Source of the DNA: Astropecten irregularis | Lineage: Eukaryota > Echinodermata > Asteroidea > Paxillosida > Astropectinidae | Assembly (NCBI GenBank): GCA_963971285.1 | Contig: OZ020246.1 | Coordinates: 9,779,217-9,843,216, forward strand | Direction: 5' to 3' | Length of the DNA stretch: 64,000 nucleotides | Part shown: positions 1 to 11,451 of the stretch, piece after piece | Numbering within the stretch: position 1 is the stretch's first letter | How the letters are laid out: every line of letters begins with the position of its first letter | Translations under genes and position numbers: made by a program | The notes under the pieces: generated by a model | The model's database searches: none | Seen by the model: only the letters and a program-made list of their open reading frames with translations | What the model was told of the DNA's origin: nothing

Positions 1-208
1 GTCAGGCTGTTGTATTTTCCTTAAAGTGTAAATGTCAGGTTGAAAAATTGATATGATGTTTGGAAAACATCAAGGACAGCGGAGGGGAGTGATCACTCTC
101 ACTCTCCTTAAAAATCAAGGTCTGCTACTTGCTCCAATAATTTCTAGTCAGATTACACATTTGTAGGGTGGAATTATTATAAATTGGTGTATTTTTCTAT
201 AATTTCAG
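1..208. other. Non-coding flank ending in a splice-acceptor-like site
   Basis: No gene is visible here. The stretch ends with a pyrimidine-rich run and TTTCAG at 203-208, immediately before the exon-like repeat copy. Confidence 0.4.
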
Positions 209-289
209 GAGATGCCTGGGACACTAGGACATGTGCCAAGCAGCCTAGACTGGATGTAACTGTTTCTGTTGCTTGACGTCTGTGTTGAG
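209..289 (+). repeat. Exon-like repeat, diverged copy interrupted by a MITE
   Basis: The segment follows TTTCAG and aligns by eye with the two exon-like copies at 62596-62700 and 63064-63171. All share a start like GGAGAT, a GCCAAGCAGCCTA block and a GACTGGATG block. No reading frame is shared between copies, because indels shift them. The foldback element at 294 interrupts or ends this copy, and no donor site remains. It is either a degenerate non-coding exon or part of a larger dispersed repeat. Confidence 0.5.
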
Positions 290-293
290 GTAT

Positions 294-567
294 GGGCAAT
301 TCCAGCGTAACGGACATGACAATTACACAGTTTTTGCCTTATTCAGAGGATCACAACGTAGGATTGGCAGTTTGCAAACAATTTTTATTAGGCTTATCAG
401 ACACATTTAACTATCAGTGACATATGTAGTAAATTTTATGTAATTTCATTGAACAGTTGTAGAGAAAATGCACTTCTTGTGACCGTAACGGACATGACAC
501 TAAGTTGTGATCCTCTGAATAAGGCAAAAACTGTGTAATTGTCATGTCCGTTACGCTGGAATTGCCC
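294..567. mobile_element. Foldback MITE, internally deleted copy
   Basis: Termini are GGGCAATTCCAGCG and its exact reverse complement. Flanks show a 4-bp duplication, GTAT at 290-293 and 568-571. The left arm is full length compared with the intact copy at 19622-20039. The right arm keeps only its last 73 or so bases, so roughly 130 bp were lost. No coding capacity. The superfamily is uncertain: 4-bp TSDs occur in several DNA-transposon groups. Confidence 0.85.
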
Positions 568-648
568 GTATATGTACCCTGTTCAAGGCATTTTGTCAAT
601 TTTTTTTATCTAGTCATACTACACATGAAACTTATTTAGGAAACTGCT

Positions 649-1937
649 TGCCAGTTCTTTTTTGTCTTTCCCATTTTCTTATACTGTTTCTCCCCTTTCC
701 TTCCCCTTAATTTGTCTTGGACCCTATCATGGATCTGTCACACTAATGGTTTGTCTTTCAGTAGCCTGGTCATTGGACAGATTAATGAACCAACTGAATA
801 CAACAATACAACAACTAGAACAATACAACAACTAGAACAATACAACAACTAGAACAATACAGCAACTAGAACAATACAACAACTAGAACAATACAACAAC
901 TAGAACAATACTTCAACTAGAACAATACAACAACTAGAACAAAACAATAACTAGAACAATACTTCAACTAGAACAATACAACAACTAGAACAATACAACA
1001 CCTAGAACAATACAACTATTAGAACAATACTTCAACTAGAACAATACTTCAACTAGAACAATACAACAACTAGAACAATACAACAACTAGAACAATACAA
1101 CAACTAGAACAATACAACAACTAGAACAATACAACAACTAGAACAATACAATTAGATATATCAACTAGAACTTTACAACAACTAGAACAATACAACAACT
1201 AGAACAATACAACAACTAGAACAATACAACAACTAGAACAATACAATTAGATATATCAACTAGAACTTTACAACAACTTGAACAATAAAACAACTAGAAC
1301 AATACAGTGAATTAGAACAATTCAACAACTAGAACAATATGCAACTAGAGCAATACAACAACTAGAACAATACAACAACTAGAACAACATGCAACTAGAA
1401 CAAAACAACAACTAGAACAATACAGCAACTAGAACAATACAAGAACCAGAACTATACATCAACCAGAACAATACATCAACTAGAACAATACAACAACTAC
1501 AACAATACATCTACTAAAACATTACAACTAGAACAATACAACTAGAACTATCAATTAAAACTATACAACAACTAGAACAGTACATTAGAACAATACAACA
1601 ACTAGAACAATACAAGAACCAGAACTATACATCACATAGAACAATACAACAACTAGAACAATACATCTACTAGAACAATACAACTAGAACAATACAACTA
1701 GAACTATCAATTAGAACTATACAACAACTAGAACAGTATAACAATACAACAACTAGAACAATACAGCAACTAGAACAATACAACAACAAGAACAATACAT
1801 CTACTAGAACAAAACAACAGAACTATCAACTAGAACTATACAACAACTAGAACTATACAACAACTAGAACAATACAGCATCTAGATGGAATACAACAACT
1901 GGAACAATACAACAAGATATTTTAATGAATGAGGTGT
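649..1937 (+). repeat. Cassette copy 1: unique leader plus 17-bp minisatellite
   Basis: A leader of about 130 bp (649-780), containing a pyrimidine-rich tract and TTTCAG, precedes a 17-bp tandem array with the unit core AACAATACAACAACTAG from 780 to about 1911. It closes with GATATTTTAATGAATGAGG. The same leader, array and tail recur at 1951-2762, so the whole cassette has duplicated. The units vary (AACTTTAC, ATTAGATATATC, AACCAGAACTATAC), which indicates old internal divergence. Confidence 0.85.
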
Positions 1938-1950
1938 GCTAAAGTTAATT

Positions 1951-2762
1951 TTGCCAGTTTTTTTTTGTCTTTCCCATTTTCTTATACTGTTTCTCCCCTT
2001 TCCTTCCCCTTAATTTGTCTTGGACCCTATCATGGATCTGTCACACTTATGGTATGTCTTTCAGTAGCCGGGTCAGTGGACAGATTAATAAACCCACAAT
2101 ACAACAATACAACAACTAGAACAATACAACAACTAGAACAATACAACAACTAGAACAATACAACAACTAGAACAATACAACAACTAGAACAATACAGCAA
2201 CTAGAACAATACAGCAACTAGAACAATACAACAACTAGAACAATACAACAACTAGAACAATACAACAACTAGAACAATACAACAACTACAACAATACTTC
2301 AACTACAACAATACAACAACTAGAACAATACAACAACTAGAACAATACATCTACTAGAACAATACAACAACTAGAACAATACAGTTAGATATATCAACTA
2401 GAACTATACAACAACTAGAACAGTACATTAGAACAATACAACAACTAGAACCATACAGCAACTAGAACAAAACATCAACTAGAACAATACAACCATTAGA
2501 ACAATACAACCATTAGAACAATACAACAACTAGAACAATACAACAACTAGAACAATACTTCAACTACAACAATACAACAACTACAACAATACATCAACTA
2601 GAACAATACAACAGAACTATCAACTAGAACTATACAACAACTAGTACTATACAACTAGAATAATACAACAACTAGAACAATACAACAACTTGAACAATAC
2701 AGCATCTAGATGGAATACAACAACTGGAACAATACAACAAGATATTTTAATGAATGAGGTGT
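1951..2762 (+). repeat. Cassette copy 2: leader plus 17-bp minisatellite
   Basis: The leader at 1951-2090 is nearly identical to 651-790. The 17-bp array follows from about 2095 to 2735, then the same tail ending at about 2762. This copy is shorter than copy 1, consistent with array contraction or expansion after duplication. The small open frames here are repeat artefacts. Confidence 0.85.
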
Positions 2763-3744
2763 AGTCTTTGGTCAAGCTAATTTTAAATATTTGAAAATGT
2801 TGCATGAACAAGTTGCCAAAGTAATGCATAAAGAATTTTGATGTGTATCAGAAAACTCACTGTCACACTGGGTGCTGTTTCAAGTGAATCACTAGATTCC
2901 TGCTTGAGGAAGATTGAAAAGTTAAGACCAATGGTCTTACTCTGTCTCTCTGGTCCATGTAAATGATTTGTCTGATAATGTTCTGTCTCTGTTTGGCTCA
3001 GTTCCTGGTCTTACTCTCTCTCTCTGGTCCATGTAAATGATTTGTCTGATAATGTTCTGTCTCTGCTTGGCTCAGTTCTTGGTCTTACTCTCTCTCTCTG
3101 GTCCATGTAAATGATTTGTCTGATGACGTTCTATCTCTGCTTGGCTCAGTTCTTGGTCTTACTCTCTCTCTGGTCCATGTAAATGATTTGTCTGATAATG
3201 TTCTGTCTCTGCTTGGCTCAGTTCTTGGTCTTACTCTCTCTCTGGTCCATGTAAATGATTTGTCTGATAATGTTCTGTCTCTGCTTGGCTCAGTTCTTGG
3301 TCTTACTCTCTCTCTGGTCCATGTAAATGATTTGTCTGGTAATGTTCTGTCTCTGCTTGGCTCAGTTCTTGGTCTTACTCTCTCTCTCTGGTCCATGTAA
3401 ATGATTTGTCTGATAATGTTCTGTCTCTGCTTGGCTCAGTTCTTGGTCTTACTCTCTCTCTCTGGTCCATGTAAATGATTTGTCTGATAATGTTCTGTCT
3501 CTGCTTGGCTCAGTTCTTGGTCTTACTCTCTCTCTGGTCCATGTAAATGATTTGTCTGATAATGTTCTGTCTCTGCTTGGCTCAGTTCTTGGTCTTGGTC
3601 TCTCTCTGGTCCATGTAAATGATTTGTCTGATAATGTTCTGTCTCTGTTTGGCTCAGTTCTTGGTCTTACTCTCTCTCTCTGGTCCATGTAAATGATTTG
3701 TCTGATGACGTTCTATCTCTGTTTGGCTCAGTTCCTGGTCTTAC

Positions 3745-5118
3745 TCTCTCTCTCTGGTCCATGAAAATGATTTGTCTGATAATGTTCTGTCTCTGCTTGG
3801 CTCAGTTCTTGGTGACTTACTCCCTCTCTCTGGTTCATGTAAATGATTTGTCTGATAATGTTCTGTCTCTGCTTGGCTCAGTTCTTGGTCTTGCTCTCTC
3901 TCTGGTCCATGTAAATGATTTGTCTGATAATGTTCTGTCTCCCCTTGGCTCAGTTCTTGGTCTTACTCTCTCTCTGGTCCATGTGAATGATTTGTCTGAT
4001 AATGTTCTGTCTCTGCTTGGCTCAGTTCTTGGTCTTACTCTCTCTCTGGTCCATGTAAATGATTTGTCTGGTAATGATCTGTCTCTGCTCGGCTCAGTTC
4101 TTGGTCTTACTCTCTCTCTGGTCCATGTAAATGATTTGTCTGATAATGTTCTGTCTCTGCTTGGCCCAGTTCTTGGTCTTACTCTGTCTCTGGTCCATGT
4201 AAATGATTTGTCTGATAATGTTCTGTCTCTGCTTGGCTCAGTTCTTGGTCTTACTCTCTCTCTGGTCCATGTAAATGATTTGTCTGATAATGTTCTGTCT
4301 CTGCTTGGTTCAGTTCTTGGTCTTACTCTCTCTCTGGTCCATGTAAATGATTTGTCTGATAATGTTCTGTCTCTGCTTGGTTCAGTTCTTGGTCTTACTC
4401 TCTCTCTGGTCCATGTAAATGATTTGTCTGATAATGTTCTGTCTCTGCTTGGCTCAGTTCTTGGTCTTACTCTGTCTCTGGTCCATGTAAATGATTTGTC
4501 TGATAATGTTCTGTCCCTGCTTGGCTCAGTTCTTGGTCTTACTCTCTCTCTGGTCCATGTAAATGATTTGTCTGATAATGTTCTGTCTTTGCTTGGCTCA
4601 GTTCTTGGTCTTACTCTCTCTCTCTGGTCCATGTAAATGATTTGTCTGATACTGTTCTGTCTCTGCTTGGTTCAGTTCTTGGTCTTACTCTCTCTCTGGT
4701 CCATGTAAATGATTTGTCTGATAATAATCCGTCTCTGCTTGGCTCAGTTCTTGGTCTTACTCTCCCCTTCTGGTCCATGTAAATGATTTGTCTGATTATG
4801 TTCCGTCTCTGCTTGGCTTAGTTCTTGGTCTTACTCTCCCCCTCTGGTCCATGTAAATGATTTGTCTGATAATGTTCTGTCTCTGCTTGGCTCAGTTCTT
4901 GGTCTTACTCTCTCTCTGGTCCATGTAAATGATTTGTCTGATAATGTTCTGTCTCTACTTGGCTCAGTTCTTGGTCGTACTCTCTCTGGTCCATGTAAAT
5001 GATTTGTCTGATAATGTTCCGTCTCTGCTTGGCTCAGTTCTTGGTCTTACTCTCCCCCTCTGGTCCATGTAAATGATTTGTCTGATAATGTTCTGTCTCT
5101 GCTTGGCTCAGTTCTTGG
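3745..5118. repeat. Segmental duplication inside the 72-bp array, copy A
   Basis: Unit variants occur in the same order here and at 5341-6714, offset by 1596 bp. Markers include CCATGAAAATG, the GGTGACTTACTCCC unit, the CCCCTTGG unit, GGTAATGATCTG, GGCCCAGTT, GATACTGTTC and GATAATAATCCG. The 265-codon open frames of the two copies are identical on the minus strand, so this duplication is recent. Confidence 0.92.
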
Positions 5119-5340
5119 TCCTCTCTGTCTCTCAGGTCCCTTGTAAATGATTTGTCTGATAATGTTCTGTCTCTGCTTTACTCAGTTCTTGGTCTTACTC
5201 TGTCTCTCTGGTCCATGTAAATGATTTGTCTGATAATGTTCTGTCTCTGCTTGGCTCAGTTCTTGGTCTTACTCTCTCTGGTCCATGTTAATGATTTGTC
5301 TGATAATGTTCTGTCTCTGCTTGGCTCAGTTCTTGGTCTT

Positions 5341-6714
5341 GCTCTCTCTCTGGTCCATGAAAATGATTTGTCTGATAATGTTCTGTCTCTGCTTGGCTCA
5401 GTTCTTGGTGACTTACTCCCTCTCTCTGGTTCATGTAAATGATTTGTCTGATAATGTTCTGTCTCTGCTTGGCTCAGTTCTTGGTCTTGCTCTCTCTCTG
5501 GTCCATGTAAATGATTTGTCTGATAATGTTCTGTCTCCCCTTGGCTCAGTTCTTGGTCTTACTCTCTCTCTGGTCCATGTGAATGATTTGTCTGATAATG
5601 TTCTGTCTCTGCTTGGCTCAGTTCTTGGTCTTACTCTCTCTCTGGTCCATGTAAATGATTTGTCTGGTAATGATCTGTCTCTGCTCGGCTCAGTTCTTGG
5701 TCTTACTCTCTCTCTGGTCCATGTAAATGATTTGTCTGATAATGTTCTGTCTCTGCTTGGCCCAGTTCTTGGTCTTACTCTGTCTCTGGTCCATGTAAAT
5801 GATTTGTCTGATAATGTTCTGTCTCTGCTTGGCTCAGTTCTTGGTCTTACTCTCTCTCTGGTCCATGTAAATGATTTGTCTGATAATGTTCTGTCTCTGC
5901 TTGGTTCAGTTCTTGGTCTTACTCTCTCTCTGGTCCATGTAAATGATTTGTCTGATAATGTTCTGTCTCTGCTTGGTTCAGTTCTTGGTCTTACTCTCTC
6001 TCTGGTCCATGTAAATGATTTGTCTGATAATGTTCTGTCTCTGCTTGGCTCAGTTCTTGGTCTTACTCTGTCTCTGGTCCATGTAAATGATTTGTCTGAT
6101 AATGTTCTGTCCCTGCTTGGCTCAGTTCTTGGTCTTACTCTCTCTCTGGTCCATGTAAATGATTTGTCTGATAATGTTCTGTCTTTGCTTGGCTCAGTTC
6201 TTGGTCTTACTCTCTCTCTCTGGTCCATGTAAATGATTTGTCTGATACTGTTCTGTCTCTGCTTGGTTCAGTTCTTGGTCTTACTCTCTCTCTGGTCCAT
6301 GTAAATGATTTGTCTGATAATAATCCGTCTCTGCTTGGCTCAGTTCTTGGTCTTACTCTCCCCTTCTGGTCCATGTAAATGATTTGTCTGATTATGTTCC
6401 GTCTCTGCTTGGCTTAGTTCTTGGTCTTACTCTCCCCCTCTGGTCCATGTAAATGATTTGTCTGATAATGTTCTGTCTCTGCTTGGCTCAGTTCTTGGTC
6501 TTACTCTCTCTCTGGTCCATGTAAATGATTTGTCTGATAATGTTCTGTCTCTACTTGGCTCAGTTCTTGGTCGTACTCTCTCTGGTCCATGTAAATGATT
6601 TGTCTGATAATGTTCCGTCTCTGCTTGGCTCAGTTCTTGGTCTTACTCTCCCCCTCTGGTCCATGTAAATGATTTGTCTGATAATGTTCTGTCTCTGCTT
6701 GGCTCAGTTCTTGG
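5341..6714. repeat. Segmental duplication inside the 72-bp array, copy B
   Basis: Partner of 3745-5118, with the same ordered unit variants at +1596 bp. The match ends near 6714, where copy A continues with a GGTCCTCTCTGTCTC variant that this copy lacks. Confidence 0.92.
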
Positions 6715-7317
6715 TCTTACTCTCCCCCTCTGGTCCATGTAAATGATTTGTCTGATAATGTTCTGTCTCTGCTTGGCTCAGTTCTTGGTCTTACTCTCCC
6801 CCTCTGGTCCATGTAAATGATTTGTCTGATAATGTTCTGTCTCTGCTTGGCTCAGTTCTTGGTCTTACTCTTTCTGGTCCATGTAAATGATTTGTCTGAT
6901 AATGTTCTGTCTTTGCTTGGCTCAGTTCTTGGTCTTACTCTCTCTCTGGTCCATGTAAATTATTTGTCTGATAATGTTCTGTCTCTGCTTGGCTCAGTTC
7001 TTGGTCTTACTCTTTCTGGTCCATGTAAATGATTTGTCTGATAATGTTCTGTCTCTGTTTGGCTCAGTTCTTGGTCTTACTTTGTCTCTGGTCCATGTAA
7101 ATGATTTGTCTGATAATGTTCTGTCTCTGCTTGGCTCAGTTCTTGGTCTTACTCTCCCCCTCTCGTTCATGCAAATGATTTGTCTGATAATGTTCTGTCT
7201 CTACTTGGCTCAGTTCTTGGTCTTACTCTGTCTCTGGTCCATGTAAATGATTTGTCTGATAATGTTTTGTCTCTGCTTGGCTCAGTTCTTGGTCTCACTC
7301 TCTCTCCTCTGGTCCAA

Positions 7318-8215
7318 TGTTGAGATGTCAAAATTCAAAGTAGTTTTTCTTTCAATCAAGTCAACTAAGGCCACTCATCACGTCCAGCTGATCGAGTCAG
7401 ACATTTATATTCCTGTCCACGACTCTTCATTTTCCTAATATCCCACCCTTTCATCTGACCTTTCATCATCTCAAGTTGTATTTGCCTTTACAGTTCCCTT
7501 TCTGTGAGTAATTCCTTTTTCATTTTGCTTGCATTCAACTGCACTCAGCCTCCTGGGATTGGCATCTCAGTCACCGTGATACTACCCATGTGAGCTCCAG
7601 TTCACCCTTCACTGTTGAAGACTCTCACCTCCAGACACCACCTCCAGACACCGCGGCCACGAACCACCGACAGTCCTGCTTCGAGGGAAAACGCTACACT
7701 GCTCCGGGATGAAAGCACTTCAGGTTTATTACTTACATTAATGACTCATTGACATTTTGTGAATGAATTGGATTAATCATTTATCTTTCATTGCTAAGCT
7801 ATGATCATTAATGTTCTGTCTACCTATAACTGCTGTGCTATGTAGTGTACCTTGTACACTGCTTACCAGTGTACACTGCTTACCAGTGTACATATTACTT
7901 AAAAATATTTCCAGCAAGCAATATTGCTTAGAGTTTACACGCAATAGCCCCTGCTGTCCTAACCCACAATACCCTGTAACATGCAAGCAATTTGGTGAAG
8001 TCATGTTCTCTTAGCAAGAGAATATATAACTTGCTGCCTGATTGCTTGAGAATAGTTTTGATTGAGCCTGCATACATGTTGAGTTGTGATTATTATGCAC
8101 AACTCTATAGCAAGTTACAGATGACTGTGTCTGTCATAACTCCAAGTGTCTCCAACTCCAAGGATGGTCTGTGATCTCAAGTGACTGCGCTGTTGCCGAC
8201 AATCTTTTGGCTGCA
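7318..8215. other. Non-repetitive spacer without a supported gene
   Basis: Only short open frames are seen. A small direct duplication of CAGTGTACACTGCTTAC lies near 7868-7890. Nothing else is recognised. Confidence 0.5.
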
Positions 8216-8217
8216 CA

Positions 8218-8396
8218 TTGGCCTCTCTTGACAATGGAGGTGGGAATTCAGAGCATCCTCCTGACTCAGACATCCAGTTTTATATCAACTATCCAGCCTG
8301 CTTTAACTGTTCCTATCACGGTGGGATGACTATGGCTGTAGGGGACCTGCACATAGCTAGCATCACCAAGATGTGTGGACGGAGCTATCCTCAAAG
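8218..8396 (+). other. Weak candidate exon ending at a consensus donor
   Basis: An open frame from an ATG at 8218 runs through residues such as YINYPACFNCSYHGG and meets CTCAAAG followed by GTGAGC at 8397, a good 5' splice-site match. The product is not recognised, and no convincing acceptor or second exon was found. It could equally be chance. Treat it as a location to test with RNA data, not as a gene. Confidence 0.2.
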
Positions 8397-8504
8397 GTGA
8401 GCTGGGATTGTAAGGTGGCCTGCTTGCCACTGGTTCCTTGGCAAATGCTACAGAGACAGTGAACCAATTTCTCATGTTGACTTTTTGGAGGCTTTGCAAT
8501 CTCT

Positions 8505-10060
8505 CAGACTAGCATGTTTCAAGGGCCTTGCCTAAACCTCAGGTTTTGGGTGTTGCTTGGATACCCTTCTTGACACCAAGTATTTGGGGCTGTATTGCCC
8601 CAAACTAAGGCCAAGAAAAGCGGTCACTCCTGGTTCATCCTACTGAGGTCAAGCAGGCTCTAGGACTGTTTACTCCTTGGAAAACTTCCCCAAGACTATG
8701 AACCAGTTTCACAGGCTTGGCTTTTGGAGGATTTCTTTTTCCTCATCATCTATCTGGCCAGCAGGCATGTGTGGAATTTACTTGGACTAACATGTTTCAA
8801 GGGCCTTGCCTAAACCTCAGGTTTTGGTTGTTGCTTGGATACCCTTCTTGACACCAAGTATTTGGGGCTGTATTGCCCCAAACTAAGGCCAAGAAAAGCG
8901 GTCACTCCTGGTTCATCCTACTGAGGTCAAGCAGGCTCTAGGACTGTTTACTCCTTGGAAAACTTCCCCAAGACTATGAACCAGTTTCACAGGCTTGGCT
9001 GGAGGATTTCTATTTCATCATCATCTCTCTGGCCAGCAGGCATGTGTGGAATTTACTTGGACTAGCATGTTTCAAGGGCCTTGCCTTAACCTCAGGTTTT
9101 GGGTGTTGCTTGGATACCCCTCTTGACACCAAGTATTTGGGGCTGTATTGCCCCAAACTAAGGCCAAGAAAAGCGGTTACTCCTGGCTCATCCTGCTGAG
9201 GTCAAGCAGGCTCTAGGACTGTTTACTCCTTGAAAAACTTCCCCAGAACTATGAGCCATTTTCACAGGCTTGGCTTTGGGAGGATTTCTATTTCCTCATC
9301 ATCTCTCTGGCCAGCAGGCATGTGTGGAATTTACTTGGACTAGCATGTTTCAAGGGCCTTGCCTAAACCTCAGGTTTTGGGTGTTGCTTGGATACCCCTC
9401 TTGACACCAAGTATTTGGGGCTGTATTGCCCCAAACTAAGGCCAAGAAAAGCGGTTACTCCTGGTTCATCCTGCTGAGGTCAAGCAGGCTCTAGGACTGT
9501 TTACTCCTTGGAAAACTTCCCCAGAACTATGAGCCAGTTTCACCGTGAGGCTTGGCTGGAGGATTTCTTTTTCCTCATCATCTCTCTGGCCAGCAGGCAT
9601 GTGTGGAATTTACTTGGACTAACATGTTTCAAGGGCCTTGCCTATTACCCCAGGTTTTGGGTGTTGCTTGGATACCCTTCTTGACACCAAGTATTTGGGG
9701 CTGTATTGCCCCAAACTAAGGCCAAGAAAAGCGGTCACTCCTGGTTCATCCTACTGAGGTCAAGCAGGCTCTAGGACTGTTAACTCCTTGGAAAACTTCC
9801 CCAAGACTCTGAAACAGTTTCACAGGCTTGGCTTTTGGAGGATTTCTATTTCCTCATCGTCTCTCTGGCCAGCAGGCATGTGTGGAATTCCCTTGGACTA
9901 ACATGTTTCAAAAGCCTTGCCTAATTAAACCTCAGGTTTTAGGTGTTGCTTGGATTCAAGTCTGGGGCAATATTGCCCCTAACTAATTCTAAGAAAAGCT
10001 GTCACTCTACTGAGGTCAAGCAGGCTCAAGGACTGTTTGCTCCTGGGTCTTTCATTAGTG
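8505..10060. repeat. Tandem array of about 279-bp units, five full plus a partial
   Basis: Units begin near 8507, 8788, 9060, 9339, 9618 and 9898 at a CTAGCATGTTTCAAGG or CTAACATGTTTCAAGG motif. Each contains GGGGCTGTATTGCCCC, itself an inverted repeat around TGTATT, and GAGGTCAAGCAGGCTC. The last unit is diverged and fades out near 10060. No frame is conserved. Confidence 0.92.
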
Positions 10061-11300
10061 GAAGTACCAAAACCATTCTTCTGGAACAGCCTGGGACATT
10101 GAAGGCCATGTGAATGGCCCTCTGTCCAACACCCACAGCCATGTTCAACTGCTAGAGCTGGTGGTTTTGCAGACCAGCTTTTGGAGAACTTTTCCGTTCC
10201 CATGAACCTGCATCCGTCAGCTTCCCTGGAGCCTGATCTTAGTTCATTACATGGTCACAGTGCGGATTCATAGTCATTAGAGAGGTTAAGATGCATGTTA
10301 CGTTAGAAACAAATGCGCGTGATTATGAAACGGCATCGGTTATTGAGTTAATAACTTGCGTTGTTCAGTCGCTCATTCATGTACAAAATGTGAAGGGTGG
10401 TAAGTGAACATTTTGTTAAAAAATGAAAAATCTTCTTCTGTTTGTAGGACTGAATTGAAAGTTACATTTTTTCTTATAACTGCATTAAAAATATTAGGCT
10501 TAGCTGTCATTCATATTGTTACGTTTTATTCTAATTTATGTGGTTTAGTGAATATTTCTCTACATGTCTTTCTAGATGATTTTTACAATGATCAAACAGA
10601 CCGCTCAGGCCTAGATGTGTAGCCATATAAATCATACAAATGCACTAAATTTTGGTGGTTAACAAAAATGGAAACATGTAATGAAATTGTATTTGATTAT
10701 ACAAGTTATTTGAAGAATATTTGAACTATCTTACACTGAAATTTGTGTAGGCTTAATTTATAATAACCATCATGGTGGTAGTCTAGGTTGGGGATGTACT
10801 TTACCTTTCAGTTTTCTCTTGGGTAAATAATTAATTTTATAGTTAGATTATGACATAAAGGAGTGGGATGAATTTGAAGAATTTTCGTTGTTTAGTGATT
10901 ATATGCTGAGGTGATTATTTTGTTAACATGTAGAAGTATTTTAGGATTAATACCATTTGTATGCATATTCTTTAGCTTGGGTGTTTAAACATTAAAGTTT
11001 TTATGTGTAATGATTAAATTTGGGAACTTAAAATATTCATGTAGGCCTATGTTTGTAATATATTGTTTTAACTTAAACTTCAGACATTTTATCATAACTT
11101 TTATCAAGTAAGCATGATTAGTTTGTCAATCATTTCATGACAACGTTCAGATGAAGTACTGGCTGGAAGGCAAAGGCGCGTACGCGACGTAATGCCCGTG
11201 ACCAAAATTATTCTCGCGTTCATGTTTGCATAAAACCTGCATCTAAAACCTCTCTAATATTGAATCCTGCAAGTGAATTGTGACCTAGAAGGCTATAACG
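10061..11300. other. AT-rich non-repetitive spacer
   Basis: No gene, repeat or clear element is seen apart from one short open frame at 10404-10622 of unremarkable composition. Confidence 0.5.
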
Positions 11301-11451
11301 CTCTCATGAACTTCAAGATTGGCCCCAGCTGTGGAGACCACCTATGTCTGTCGGAGCCCACTGAGGAATTTGAATGATTCTTTGGGACTTCTTGAACTCA
11401 GTGAAAGACAAGCATGTGGTGTGACATTGACGGATCTGGCAGTTGACATGA

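Larger units (their letters stand above)
2940..7317. repeat. 72-bp minisatellite array, about 60 units
   Basis: The unit contains TCCATGTAAATGATTTG, GTTCTGTCTCTGCTTGG and CAGTTCTTGGTC followed by a CT dinucleotide run. Starts at 3172 and 3244 give the 72-bp period, exactly 24 codons, so several frames stay open on both strands and give artefactual 24-residue repeat proteins of up to 315 codons. The CT run varies in length between units and breaks these frames. No start context, splice signal or codon constraint supports translation. Confidence 0.95.

Noticed and set aside
3085..7246. Long open frames of 265-315 codons in the 72-bp array taken as repeat proteins
   Set aside because: Frames are open on both strands because the unit is 72 bp without stops. 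CT-run length changes shift frames between units, and no gene signals accompany them.
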